Positions 24,265 to 33,376 of a DNA stretch of 64,000 nucleotides are shown here, in pieces. How positions within the stretch are numbered: position 1 is the first letter of the stretch; each line of letters starts with the position of its first letter. Origin of the DNA: Treponema sp. (GTDB lineage Bacteria; Spirochaetota; Spirochaetia; Treponematales; Breznakiellaceae); assembly GCA_031278095.1 (NCBI GenBank), contig JAITLC010000112.1, positions 1-64,000 of the forward strand, given 5' to 3'. The notes beneath the pieces were generated by a model. The model saw only the letters and a list, made by a program, of their open reading frames with translations, searched no databases and had not been told where the DNA came from. Both the position numbers and the translations under genes were made by a program.

Positions 24265-24570
24265 ATGGATCTTGAACGGCTGGTTATCGATAACATCAAA
24301 CGGATACGCAAGGAAAAGGGGATTTCCCAGGAAAAGCTTGCGGAAGCATGCAATACGGCGACCAGTTACATTGGGTTAATGGAAATTTACCGGAATGTGC
24401 CCAAACTTTCGACAATTCAGCGTATTGCGGAGGCGCTTGGCGTGGATCCCCTTGTCCTGTTTCAGGATCTGAACCGCCTACCTGAGGAGAAACAGCGTAT
24501 TTTCAGTCAAAAAAAGAAGAATATCCTTGCCGTTCTTGAGCGGGAACTTGACCGGCTTATGCCGCAGTAG
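24265..24570 (+). CDS. XRE family DNA-binding protein
   Basis: 101 residues with a Cro/C1-type helix-turn-helix at about 7-62 (IKRIRKEKGISQEKLAEACNTATSYIGLMEI ... LSTIQRIAEALGVDP), followed by a short charged C-terminal helix. It resembles small stand-alone regulators and controller proteins of restriction systems, but no restriction or toxin gene is adjacent. There is no ribosome-binding site before ATG 24265, which suggests a leaderless mRNA or tightly limited translation. Confidence 0.85.
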   Translation: MDLERLVIDNIKRIRKEKGISQEKLAEACNTATSYIGLMEIYRNVPKLSTIQRIAEALGVDPLVLFQDLNRLPEEKQRIFSQKKKNILAVLERELDRLMPQ

Positions 24571-24594
24571 GAAAAACTGCCTGGTTACGGAAAT

Positions 24595-27500
24595 TTAAGC
24601 CCCCGCCAGGGCTGCGAGGCGCTCCCGAATAAATTCGCTCTTCTCCTTGAGACCTATGTTGCCGAGGGAGAACAGTACCACATTGGGCTGTTTGAGATCC
24701 GGTTTGACCTTGCCGCGGGACTCCTGCATGAGGCGGATGAGCCTGTCAACGTTTATTTTGGAAACCCGGCTGAATTCTACACGCACCTGGCCTCCCCGCT
24801 CTTTCAGCGAGGTCACCTGGAGTTCCCGGCAGATGATGCGGATCTCGGCGAGGGAGAGGAGGGAAGCGGCCTCGTCGGGGGGAGGCCCGAAGCGGTCCAG
24901 AAGTTCCGCATAGACTCTTTCCAGCTCTTCCTTGTCCCGGATGCCGGCGATCTTCTTGTAGACCTCCATCTTTTCCTGGGCGGAATCTATGTAGGCGTTG
25001 GGAATAAAACCTGTATATTCAAGTTCCAGCAGGGTTTCTACCTCTCCGGCATAATCACTGTTCTCAAGCCGTTTTACCGCTTCGTCCAGAAGGCGGAGGT
25101 AGAGGTCAAAGCCTACCGAATAGATATCGCCGGACTGTTCCCTGCCCAGCAGATTTCCCGCCCCCCGGATCTCCATGTCCTTCATGGCGATCTTGAAGCC
25201 TGAACCGAGTTCTGTAAAGTCGGAAATTACCTGGAGCCGCTTCATCGCTATTTCCGTAAGGGCCTTGTCTCTGGGATAGAAGAGATACGCGTATGCAACA
25301 CGATCGCTGCGGCCTACCCGGCCCCGGAGCTGATAGAGCTGGGAAACTCCGTACATATCGGCCCTGTCGATAATGATCGTGTTGACATTGGGAATGTCGA
25401 TACCGTTTTCGATGATCGTGGTTGATACAAGCACATGGAAACCGCCGTGAATGAAGCGGTGCATCACGTCTTCCAGATCCTGGGCGTCCATCTGACCGTG
25501 GGCGGTTTCTATGAGCATCTCCGGGAGCAGGTGTTCAAGGCGTATGCGGATTTCCCGGAGGCTTTCGATCCTGTTATGGAGAAAGAATACCTGTCCTCCC
25601 CGTTCAACCTCGGCCCGGACCGCAGCCGCAATGCGTTCCTCGTCCCATTCTTCGATGACCGTCTCTATGGGGTGGCGGTTCTGGGGAGGAGTAGCCAGGA
25701 GGCTCATGTCCCGGATCTTGAGGAGGCTCATGTGCAGGGTTCTGGGGATCGGGGTGGCGGAGAGGGTAAGACAGTCCACATTGGTCTTGAGTTCCTTGAG
25801 CCGTTCCTTGTCCTTGACGCCGAAACGCTGCTCTTCATCCACCACCATGAGGCCGAGATTCTTGAAGATAACATCCTTCTGGATGATTCTGTGGGTACCC
25901 ACGAGAAGATCTATCCCCCCGCCGGCGATATCTTCAAGAATTTCCCTGACCTTTTTCCGTTCCACGAAACGGGAGAGCATGGCGATCCGTACCGGGAAAC
26001 GAGAGAAACGCTCCAGAAAGTTTTCGTAGTGCTGCTCCGCCAGAATCGTTGTCGGCGCCAGAAACGCCGTCTGCTTGCCTCCCATGATCGCTTTGAAGCA
26101 GGCCCGGACCGCCACCTCGGTCTTGCCGTAACCAACGTCCCCGCAGACCAGCCTGTCCATGGGGTGGGGGCTTTCCATATCGGCCTTGATCTCTTCAACA
26201 CAGCGGAGTTGATCTTCGGTTTCTTCAAAGGGGAAGCTGGCCTCAAACATGGTCTGCCACTCGGTATCCTGGGGAAAGGCGTAACCCTGGGCCTGCTTCC
26301 GCTTAGAGTAAAGCCCGATGAGACGCTGGGCAATATCTTCCACCGAGGAACGCACCCGGTTTTTCCGGCTTTCCCAGGATTTGGAACCCAGCTTGTCCAA
26401 CCGGGGTGGAGCGCCTTCATTCCCGATGTAACGCTGCACCAGGTTTACCTGTTCAATTGGTACAAATATTATTTCTTCATCCTGGTATTCCAGTTTGACA
26501 TAATCTCTTTCATGCCCCAGGGCCGTGATCCGCTCAATACCCTTGAAGAGCCCTATACCGTAATTGACATGAACGATGTTATCGCCGGGGCTGAGATCTA
26601 CGAATGTGTCGATGACGGCGCTCCGCACATTCCTGAGGGAACGGGGCGCACGTTTCCTGCGGCCGAAGATCTCGTTCTCCTGAACCAGCATCATTTTTAT
26701 GCCGGGCAGGGAGAAACCTGCGCTCAGAGGCGCCGCAATGACAGATTCCCTGCCTTCAAGGATGGAACTGATCCGCCGGGCCTGTACCTCCGACTCTGCG
26801 GCCACCACGATGTTCCAGCCCTGGGAAAACAGGGCGCCGAATTCTTCTTTCAGGTAATCCATATTGCCAAAAAAGCTCCGGCCGGGTTCGCAGGCCGCAG
26901 AAAGCCTCACGGCCCCCTCTTCACCGGAGCCCTTGAGGTTGAGGAAGGAAACCCGCCGGGGAAAGCGTTTGGCCAGGGGGGCAAATTCCACAAGAATCCG
27001 GTTCGGGTCGGGAACTTCCCTGTTTTCCCGGCGGGCTCTCGTGTACAGGTTCCTGTATTCCCTCACCAGGGGATCCTGGGCGTTTTCCAGCCGCTCCCTA
27101 TCCATAAAGAAGACGGTGGCGGGTTTGCCTCCCCCATAGTTCAGATAATCTGTAATGATTGCCGGTTTTTCAAAGGCCAAGGGAAAGAAAAGCTCCTCCC
27201 CGCCGGCAGTCCTGCGGCTGATAAGCTGTTCAAGAACCGCCTTTCCGCCATCGGCAAATTCCTCATAGCGGGCAAGGTTACGGCTGAGGGCATCAATACG
27301 GTCATCTGTCCAGAGAACTTCCTTGAGCGGCCAGATGCGGAGATCTTCAGCAATGCCTGTAGTGTTCTGCCCGGCAGGATCAAAGGGCTTGATCGATTCC
27401 ACGGTGTCAAAATCAAAGCGAATCCTGTACACGCTGCCTTCACCGATAAAGATATCCAGCACTTCACCGCGGAGGGCGAATTCCCCGTGAAGCTGAACCT

Positions 27501-28008
27501 TGGGGACTCTCGTGTATCCGTAATTTACCAGGCTTTCGGCAAGTTCCGTAGTGTTTATCCTGTCCCCGGTTTTGATCGTGATGATAAGGCTTTTGAGATA
27601 TTCGGGGCTCGGCAGGGGGGTAAGAAAAGACCTCTCGCTGACGATAACGACGCCTTCGTCTCCGGAAACCAGGGCGCCCAGTACCCCTGCCCGTTCACCA
27701 AAGACTGCCGAAAGCGGGGCAATCTCCCGGTAAGGCATAGTCCCCCACCAGGGAAACATAACCGACGGGATTCCGGCGGTATCCAGGTCCGCCGCAAGGC
27801 TTTCCGCTTCGGTATCCGTAGGGCTTACCACCAGATAGGAACCGGGACTGGTATTATAGAGGAGGGCGATGAGAAGCGCCGCCGAAGAGCCTTCGGTATT
27901 ATCGATTTCCAGGGGGAAAGACCCCTTTTTATAGGCGGAAACAATACCGGAAATGGACGGGGAAGCGGCGATTCCCGCCAGAACTGCAGGAAAGGATAAG
28001 GTATTCAT
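24595..28008 (-). CDS. mfd: Transcription-repair coupling factor
   Basis: About 1137 residues. Mfd removes RNA polymerase stalled at DNA damage and recruits UvrA. Visible parts are the UvrB-like N-terminus (IALLYNTSPGSYLVVSPTD), the CarD-like RNA polymerase-binding domain (SPGDNIVHVNYGIGLFKG, about 475) and the SF2 translocase. The translocase has Walker A GDVGYGKTE (about 620), DEEQRFGV and TLSATPIPRTL. The C-terminal TRCF domain follows. Length is normal. I take ATG 28008; a TTG three codons upstream is possible. A perfect TATAAT lies about 16 bases before the ATG, so the leader is very short. Confidence 0.95.
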   Translation of the reverse strand: MNTLSFPAVLAGIAASPSISGIVSAYKKGSFPLEIDNTEGSSAALLIALLYNTSPGSYLVVSPTDTEAESLAADLDTAGIPSVMFPWWGTMPYREIAPLSAVFGERAGVLGALVSGDEGVVIVSERSFLTPLPSPEYLKSLIITIKTGDRINTTELAESLVNYGYTRVPKVQLHGEFALRGEVLDIFIGEGSVYRIRFDFDTVESIKPFDPAGQNTTGIAEDLRIWPLKEVLWTDDRIDALSRNLARYEEFADGGKAVLEQLISRRTAGGEELFFPLAFEKPAIITDYLNYGGGKPATVFFMDRERLENAQDPLVREYRNLYTRARRENREVPDPNRILVEFAPLAKRFPRRVSFLNLKGSGEEGAVRLSAACEPGRSFFGNMDYLKEEFGALFSQGWNIVVAAESEVQARRISSILEGRESVIAAPLSAGFSLPGIKMMLVQENEIFGRRKRAPRSLRNVRSAVIDTFVDLSPGDNIVHVNYGIGLFKGIERITALGHERDYVKLEYQDEEIIFVPIEQVNLVQRYIGNEGAPPRLDKLGSKSWESRKNRVRSSVEDIAQRLIGLYSKRKQAQGYAFPQDTEWQTMFEASFPFEETEDQLRCVEEIKADMESPHPMDRLVCGDVGYGKTEVAVRACFKAIMGGKQTAFLAPTTILAEQHYENFLERFSRFPVRIAMLSRFVERKKVREILEDIAGGGIDLLVGTHRIIQKDVIFKNLGLMVVDEEQRFGVKDKERLKELKTNVDCLTLSATPIPRTLHMSLLKIRDMSLLATPPQNRHPIETVIEEWDEERIAAAVRAEVERGGQVFFLHNRIESLREIRIRLEHLLPEMLIETAHGQMDAQDLEDVMHRFIHGGFHVLVSTTIIENGIDIPNVNTIIIDRADMYGVSQLYQLRGRVGRSDRVAYAYLFYPRDKALTEIAMKRLQVISDFTELGSGFKIAMKDMEIRGAGNLLGREQSGDIYSVGFDLYLRLLDEAVKRLENSDYAGEVETLLELEYTGFIPNAYIDSAQEKMEVYKKIAGIRDKEELERVYAELLDRFGPPPDEAASLLSLAEIRIICRELQVTSLKERGGQVRVEFSRVSKINVDRLIRLMQESRGKVKPDLKQPNVVLFSLGNIGLKEKSEFIRERLAALAGA

Positions 28009-28023
28009 AGGGATCAACCGATT

Positions 28024-28029
28024 ATTATA
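28024..28029 (-). promoter_or_regulatory. -10 box of mfd promoter
   Basis: TATAAT on the minus strand, with transcription expected to start within about ten bases of the mfd start codon. No good -35 box is seen 17 bases upstream, and the upstream DNA is purine-rich on the plus strand. Confidence 0.4.
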
Positions 28030-28116
28030 ATAGAGACGGGGAATAGGGGATAGAGCTTAGGGAATAGGCTTCGTGTATCAGTGCGTAAATTCTGCGGCAG
28101 CGTAGAGGAGAGGGAA

Positions 28117-29139
28117 TTGAAGGGGCCAACTTTAAAAATTCAATCGACCGGGAAACGAAGTTTCCTTTGTTTATTGATAAGCAGTGCACTTTTTTTGACG
28201 GGAACGGCGGGACTCTTTGCCGCGGGAGAGGAAGTATCATTCTCCATCCGTTACTTTGACCAGAAGATCTATTATCTGGAGCAGGAACCAATCATGATCC
28301 AGATAACGATCAGCAACAACAGCCCGGAAACCTACCGCTTCAAACTGGCGGATGAACGGGCCTTTTCCATCGATTTTGACGTACGTTCGATGAATAACCG
28401 GCTTGTGGAACCGGCGGAAGAACTCCTGCGCCGCCGGAGCAGCAGCGGGAATATCTTCTTCCGGGAGCTTGCCGTGGAAAGCGGGGAGTCCTTTTCTTTT
28501 ATTGAAGATCTGCGCCGTTATGTAAACATACGCAATCCCGGTTCCTATATTGTAAAGGCGCGGGTTTATCCGGAACTCTACCGAAACGCGTCTTTTTCCA
28601 CCGGAAACGCGGAAAAAGGAGCGCCGGTCCTCCAGTCCAACCGTCTGAGCCTTAGACTCCGGCCCCCCGCCCTCCCCGGCCCCGACGGGAAGCCCATGGT
28701 CATGGATCCTGAAACCAATGCGGCCCTGAGACGGGAAAAAATCCCCCCTGACGAGGTGATCAGTTACATCCTCACCGCCCGGCAGAAAAGCCAATGGGAT
28801 AAATTCTTCCTCTACCTGGATCTGGAATCCATGCTGAACAGAGATCCTGTTTCCCGGCGGCGCTGGCTTGCCTCAGGAGAAGAGGAAAGGCAGAAAATGA
28901 CAGAGAACTACCGGCAGCAGCTTTCGGGAGCCATGATCGACGGGGACATCTCCAGCATACCCACGGAATTCACCATAGAGCGTACCCTGTATTCAGGACT
29001 TGAGGGAACGGTCACGGTACTGGAGAAATTTAAAGAAGGGAACTATACTACACTTAAGCGCTATGTCTATACCCTCCGCCGGCAGAACGATATCTGGATG
29101 GTGGCGGATTATACGGTGACCAATCTGGGGACTGAATGA
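28117..29139 (+). CDS. Exported protein of unknown function
   Basis: About 340 residues from TTG 28117 (AGGAG/AGAGGG just upstream), or 352 from GTG 28081. A signal peptide (RSFLCLLISSALFLTGTAGLFAAG) is followed by a beta-sandwich-like region (SFSIRYFDQKIYYLEQEPIMIQITISNNS), as in intracellular-proteinase-inhibitor-like or Ig folds. A C-terminal region follows whose last part (FTIERTLYSGLEGTVTVLEKFKEG) resembles an NTF2-like or cone domain; these fold guesses are weak. I do not recognise the family. It overlaps the PilZ gene by four bases, so the two are co-translated. Confidence 0.7.
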   Translation: MKGPTLKIQSTGKRSFLCLLISSALFLTGTAGLFAAGEEVSFSIRYFDQKIYYLEQEPIMIQITISNNSPETYRFKLADERAFSIDFDVRSMNNRLVEPAEELLRRRSSSGNIFFRELAVESGESFSFIEDLRRYVNIRNPGSYIVKARVYPELYRNASFSTGNAEKGAPVLQSNRLSLRLRPPALPGPDGKPMVMDPETNAALRREKIPPDEVISYILTARQKSQWDKFFLYLDLESMLNRDPVSRRRWLASGEEERQKMTENYRQQLSGAMIDGDISSIPTEFTIERTLYSGLEGTVTVLEKFKEGNYTTLKRYVYTLRRQNDIWMVADYTVTNLGTE

Positions 29140-29882
29140 AGCTACTGCTCGTACTCGGTTCTGACGAGACGTATGATGTTATTTCCCGCTACGTAAAGCC
29201 CCTGGGTTTTGAATTGATCCGCTACCGCCATGTGCTCAAGGCTATGGATAATATTGATGAAGCAGACCCCACCGGAATCATCGTGAGTACGGAGGATTTC
29301 CCCCGTCACTGGAAGATACTGGTACAGTTTGTACGGGCCGAAAGATCCAAAGACGCCTGCCCCATCATCATCCTCAAGAATGAAAAATTCCCCCTGGAAG
29401 AAACTTCAAAGGCCTTCTTTCTGGGAGTTTCGGGCATCGTTTCCGAATCCCTGGAGGATCCGCAGGAGATCAACCGGCTGCAAAGCATACTTTCCCGTTA
29501 TATTCCCGTGGAAGAAAAACGCAAGTCTCCCCGTATACACATTGAAAACTGGCACAATTTCGGGTTCCTGATCTCCAATCCCCGGGATAACGCCATTATT
29601 TCTGGCGAAATAAAAACCATTTCCAATACGGGACTCTCGTTCTCGCCCACCCACTCTTCCATGATGAAAGACATACTGCTCAGCGATCCCCTGCCCGGAT
29701 GCAGCCTCCGGGTAGGGGATCGTATTCTCTCTCCGGTCTGCAAGCTTGTCCGTACCGGCCGTATCGTTTCGCTGGAATTTGTCTCCTTCCCCGAGTCTGA
29801 ACAGAACCTTCTTAACAAGTATCTTGAAGATCTTCCGCTGGAAGATCTTAGACACAAACAGGGCCAAAAAAAAGAACGATAA
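29136..29882 (+). CDS. PilZ-domain protein with receiver-like N-terminus
   Basis: 248 residues. Residues 1-120 have a receiver-like pattern (MKLLLVLGSDETYDVISRYV ... PIIILKN ... LGVSGIVSES). Residues about 125-235 are PilZ-like: RKSPR at 129-133 is the c-di-GMP binding RxxxR. The second motif reads TISNTG (161-166), with Thr in place of the usual Asp/Asn. It could therefore bind c-di-GMP weakly or not at all. It is coupled to an exported protein upstream, and no diguanylate cyclase is nearby. Confidence 0.75.
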   Translation: MKLLLVLGSDETYDVISRYVKPLGFELIRYRHVLKAMDNIDEADPTGIIVSTEDFPRHWKILVQFVRAERSKDACPIIILKNEKFPLEETSKAFFLGVSGIVSESLEDPQEINRLQSILSRYIPVEEKRKSPRIHIENWHNFGFLISNPRDNAIISGEIKTISNTGLSFSPTHSSMMKDILLSDPLPGCSLRVGDRILSPVCKLVRTGRIVSLEFVSFPESEQNLLNKYLEDLPLEDLRHKQGQKKER

Positions 29883-29906
29883 AAAGGCTTCGTAAAAACC
29901 GCTCCC

Positions 29907-30686
29907 TTAAACCCCGAATGCCGCCCTGAAATTGCAATATATATCCGCTTCCAGTTCCCGTACGCCGGTTTTGCGCAGATCCGCCATGGTTTTTAGTATC
30001 ACCGTCAAATCATTCCAGGATGAATACTGTTTTCCCCGCAGAGCCTGATAGGGAGCGTCGGTTTCGGTGAGAATGCGTTCTAAGGGAAAGGCAGCACAGC
30101 AGCGGATCTGTTCCTTGTGGTTGAGGGTGACCGTATTCCCGAAAGAAAAAAATGCATTTATCCCCCGGCGGAGCAGGGCTTCTCCTTCGCCCTGTGTTCC
30201 CGGCCATGAGTGAAAAATGACCGATGAACAGCGTTTGAGGGCCTTTGCGTGGAAAAAGATCTTGTGCATGGCCCGCCTTACATGGAGGACAAGCGGCAGT
30301 CCCTTTTCAACAGCCAGTTCCAGATGGGGAATAAAAAGGGCATCCTGAATTTTTTCCGTTTCCCGGTAAGCTTCATCAAAAAGATCAAAGCCGCACTCAC
30401 CGGCGGCCCCCAGCCGTCCTTCCCCGGCCAGGGTATGGAGCGTGTCAAGATACGGCTGCACGGATGCGGCGCAGTAGCGTGGAAACTGGGGATGAACTCC
30501 GTAACCGGGTACAGAGGGAGGCATCCCCAGGGAAACGCGCTTCTTTGAGAGGCTCTCGTTATACTCAAATTCTTCAAGACTCGTTGCGCTGCTTACACAG
30601 CAGAGATCCGGTCTACAGGCCTCTTCCTCAAAGTTTCCGTTCTTCTGCAGAAGATTGAAAGGATGACAGTGGGCGTCACAGATCAT
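29907..30686 (-). CDS. TatD family metal-dependent hydrolase
   Basis: 259 residues of the TatD/amidohydrolase fold. The first metal motif is DAHCHPF (4-10), GECGFDLFDEAY supplies the mid-barrel Glu, VLHVRRA a further His and LTETDAPYQ the late Asp. TatD proteins are 3'-5' exonucleases or related nucleases in the cytoplasm. It is divergent from asnS across 72 bp. Confidence 0.88.
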   Translation of the reverse strand: MICDAHCHPFNLLQKNGNFEEEACRPDLCCVSSATSLEEFEYNESLSKKRVSLGMPPSVPGYGVHPQFPRYCAASVQPYLDTLHTLAGEGRLGAAGECGFDLFDEAYRETEKIQDALFIPHLELAVEKGLPLVLHVRRAMHKIFFHAKALKRCSSVIFHSWPGTQGEGEALLRRGINAFFSFGNTVTLNHKEQIRCCAAFPLERILTETDAPYQALRGKQYSSWNDLTVILKTMADLRKTGVRELEADIYCNFRAAFGV

Positions 30687-30758
30687 GATTGGATTGTATT
30701 ATACACAAAAAACGTATTATGCTTGAACTTATCCCATACGTGTGCGGACGGAGGTGCC

Positions 30759-32204
30759 ATGTTTCCGCTTATCAAGGAATTACTAAAAATGCCCGCCGAT
30801 GGACGGGAAGTTGAAGCGCGCGGCTGGGTGAGAACCAAACGGGAGATGAAGAATCTCTGCTTTGTGGAACTTAACGATGGTTCCTGTTTTGCGGGGATAC
30901 AGTGTACCTTTGACCTGGGTGTGGATTTAAGTAAAGAAAGCCGCAGGGCTCTCGGTCTTGCGGGAACCGGAGCTTCGGCGCTTGTAAGGGGGAAACTTGT
31001 TCCCTCTCCCGCTTCAGGCCAGGCGACCGAACTGGCGGCCGCGGGGATCCGGATCTTGGGTGAAGCCCCGGCGGAGAATCTTCCTGCGGGCGCGGGACGG
31101 AGCGCAATAAACGCATATCCCCTTCAGAAAAAACGTCACTCCCTGGAGTTCCTCCGGGAGATCGCCCATCTGAGGCCGAGAACCAACACCTTTGCCGCGG
31201 TTGCACGGGTGCGGAACCGCCTGGCTTTTGCGATCCACGAATTTTTCCAGAGCCGGGGTTTTGCCTGGGTGCACACACCAATCATCACCGCCAGTGACGC
31301 CGAGGGGGCCGGAGCGATGTTCCGGGTAAGCACCCTGGAGACGGAAGCCCCGGTAAAAAACGGCGAGACTTTTCCGGACTGGTCAAAGGATTTTTTCGGC
31401 AAAAAGGCATTCCTCACCGTTTCGGGTCAGCTTGAGGCGGAAACCTACGCAACGGCATTGAGCAGGGTCTATACCTTCGGCCCCACCTTCCGGGCGGAAA
31501 ATTCCAACACCACCCGCCATCTGGCGGAATTCTGGATGGTGGAGCCTGAGGCGGCATTTGCGGAACTTGATGACAACATGGATCTTGCCGAAAATTTCCT
31601 AAAAAGTCTTTTCAACACCGTGTTGGAGGACTGTGCGGAAGATCTTGCCTTTTTTGATGAACGGATTGAAAAAGGAATCATCGAAACGCTCAAGTTTGTA
31701 GGCGCATCGAAATTTACCCGTATGAATTATACCGATGCCGTTGCCGAGCTTGAAAAAGCCTTTAACGGTAATAGTACTGTTTTTGAATACAAGCCCTTCT
31801 GGGGCTGCGATCTCCAGAGCGAACACGAAAAATTTTTGACGGAACACATCGCAGGCGGTCCCGTAATCGTTAGCGGCTACCCGAAAGAGATAAAGGCCTT
31901 CTACATGAAACAGAATGACGACGGCAAAACCGTACGGGCCATGGATGTACTTGTTCCCCGGTTGGGGGAGATCATCGGCGGCTCCCAGCGGGAAGAGAAT
32001 CTGGGCAGGCTGGAGCGCCGCATGGCGGAACTGGGCATGGATACTTCGGCGTACTGGTGGTACCTTGATCTCCGCCGCTACGGCTCCGTACCCCACTCGG
32101 GTTTCGGGCTGGGCTTTGAACGGCTCATCCAGTACGTAACCGGCATGGCCAATATCCGTGACGTAATTCCCTATCCCCGTGCGGCAGGTCAGGCGGAATT
32201 TTAG
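30759..32204 (+). CDS. asnS: Asparaginyl-tRNA synthetase
   Basis: 481 residues, class II. An N-terminal OB-fold anticodon domain (VEARGWVRTKREMKNLCFVEL, about 17-37) leads to the catalytic core. The core has motif 2 TFRAENSNTTRHLAEFWMVEPE and motif 3 GFGLGFERLIQYVTG. AsnRS rather than AspRS is supported by the ending MANIRDVIPYPR and by the overall length. Start at ATG 30759 (GGAGG upstream); a longer frame begins in the tatD-side leader. The organism therefore charges Asn-tRNA directly. Confidence 0.94.
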   Translation: MFPLIKELLKMPADGREVEARGWVRTKREMKNLCFVELNDGSCFAGIQCTFDLGVDLSKESRRALGLAGTGASALVRGKLVPSPASGQATELAAAGIRILGEAPAENLPAGAGRSAINAYPLQKKRHSLEFLREIAHLRPRTNTFAAVARVRNRLAFAIHEFFQSRGFAWVHTPIITASDAEGAGAMFRVSTLETEAPVKNGETFPDWSKDFFGKKAFLTVSGQLEAETYATALSRVYTFGPTFRAENSNTTRHLAEFWMVEPEAAFAELDDNMDLAENFLKSLFNTVLEDCAEDLAFFDERIEKGIIETLKFVGASKFTRMNYTDAVAELEKAFNGNSTVFEYKPFWGCDLQSEHEKFLTEHIAGGPVIVSGYPKEIKAFYMKQNDDGKTVRAMDVLVPRLGEIIGGSQREENLGRLERRMAELGMDTSAYWWYLDLRRYGSVPHSGFGLGFERLIQYVTGMANIRDVIPYPRAAGQAEF

Positions 32205-32235
32205 CTCAACGTTCCAAATTTTCCTGTAGTATGGT

Positions 32236-33348
32236 ATGCTTTCAGTAATGAAAATATCAACAAAAAAAATCATGGTTGTTATTGGAATTGCCGCCGGGGC
32301 GCTGATTCTGGGAATCACCGCCTTTTTTATAGTCATGACGATTCTGGAGTACAGGCCCGAACCGGTTGAGGCCCTGGAAATCTTTGATACGGGAAAAAAC
32401 GTCCTGCAGGACAGCCCGGCGCCGGGAGAAAACATCCGTATCCTCAACTGGAACATCGGCTATGCGTCCCTGGATGCAAGCCAGGATTTTTTCCTGGACG
32501 GCGGCAGGAGTGTAAAGCCCAAAACAGACAGAAATGTACATGAAAACCTGAAAGAGATCTGCTCTCTGCTCGCCTCAAGAAAGGCCGGCATAAACCTTCT
32601 CCAGGAAGTGGATATTGATTCCAGCCGTTCCTATCATGTAAACCAGATCGGGCCCATCCGGGAAGCATTGGGCGGCTATTCGGCTCATGCCCTGAATTTC
32701 AAGGCATTCTTTGTACCCTTCCCCGTCCCCAATTTTATCGGAAAAGTTTCAAGCGGGCTTTTCGTCCAGAGCGGTTACGGTTTCCATAACGCCGAAAGGA
32801 TCAGCCTTCCCGTGCCCTTTACATGGCCTGTCAGAACCGCCAACATGAAACGCTGCCTTCTGGCCTTCCGCATTCCCCTTAAAAACAGCGGCGCCGAATT
32901 GGTTGTCGTAAACCTGCATCTGGAAGCCTACGATAACTCGGGAGGCAGGGAGGCGCAGAGACAGGTACTGCTTGATTTTCTGGAAGAAGAATACGCCAAA
33001 GGGAATTACTGCATTGCGGGAGGAGATTTTAACCAGAGTTTTCCCGGCGTAGACATGGAACACTTCCCCATCAGGGACAAGGACTACTTTGTTCCCGGCC
33101 TTCTTTCGCAGGCCCTGCTCAAGAACGGATGGCGTTTTGTTTCGGATATGGAGACGCCTTCATGCAGGCTCCTCAACAAGCCCTACAGCGGAAACCCTGG
33201 CGATACGCAGTATTACTTCATCGACGGATTTATTCTCTCCCCCAATGTCGTCCTCCGTTCGGTAAAAACGCTGAACCTTGAATTCCGCAATTCGGATCAC
33301 AATCCGGTGGAACTGGAAGCTAAACTTAAAAATTCGGATCGAACATGA
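32236..33348 (+). CDS. Membrane-anchored endonuclease/exonuclease/phosphatase-fold protein
   Basis: 370 residues. An N-terminal membrane helix (KIMVVIGIAAGALILGITAFFIVMTIL) anchors an EEP-fold domain outside the membrane. Catalytic-type motifs are all visible: ILNWNIGYAS, NLLQEVDID, VVNLHLEAYD, GGDFNQ and NSDHNPV. Family members cut DNA, phosphoinositides or sphingomyelin; substrate cannot be assigned. ATG 32248 (MKISTKK) is an alternative start, and neither has a strong Shine-Dalgarno. Confidence 0.85.
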   Translation: MLSVMKISTKKIMVVIGIAAGALILGITAFFIVMTILEYRPEPVEALEIFDTGKNVLQDSPAPGENIRILNWNIGYASLDASQDFFLDGGRSVKPKTDRNVHENLKEICSLLASRKAGINLLQEVDIDSSRSYHVNQIGPIREALGGYSAHALNFKAFFVPFPVPNFIGKVSSGLFVQSGYGFHNAERISLPVPFTWPVRTANMKRCLLAFRIPLKNSGAELVVVNLHLEAYDNSGGREAQRQVLLDFLEEEYAKGNYCIAGGDFNQSFPGVDMEHFPIRDKDYFVPGLLSQALLKNGWRFVSDMETPSCRLLNKPYSGNPGDTQYYFIDGFILSPNVVLRSVKTLNLEFRNSDHNPVELEAKLKNSDRT

Positions 33349-33376
33349 AACGGAGTGTTATGGGCGCCGCGTTAAG

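Noticed and set aside
24265-24570. Restriction-modification controller or toxin-antitoxin partner
   Set aside because: No methyltransferase, nuclease or toxin-like gene is adjacent; neighbours are mfd and a lipoprotein.
25435-27999. Long plus-strand open frame (854 codons) opposite mfd
   Set aside because: It is the mirror of a clearly conserved Mfd gene, with no ribosome site and no domain pattern; it is open because of codon bias.
28081-28116. GTG start 12 codons upstream for the exported protein
   Set aside because: It places a charged, cysteine-containing segment before the signal peptide and lacks a good Shine-Dalgarno; TTG 28117 has AGGAG. The GTG remains possible.
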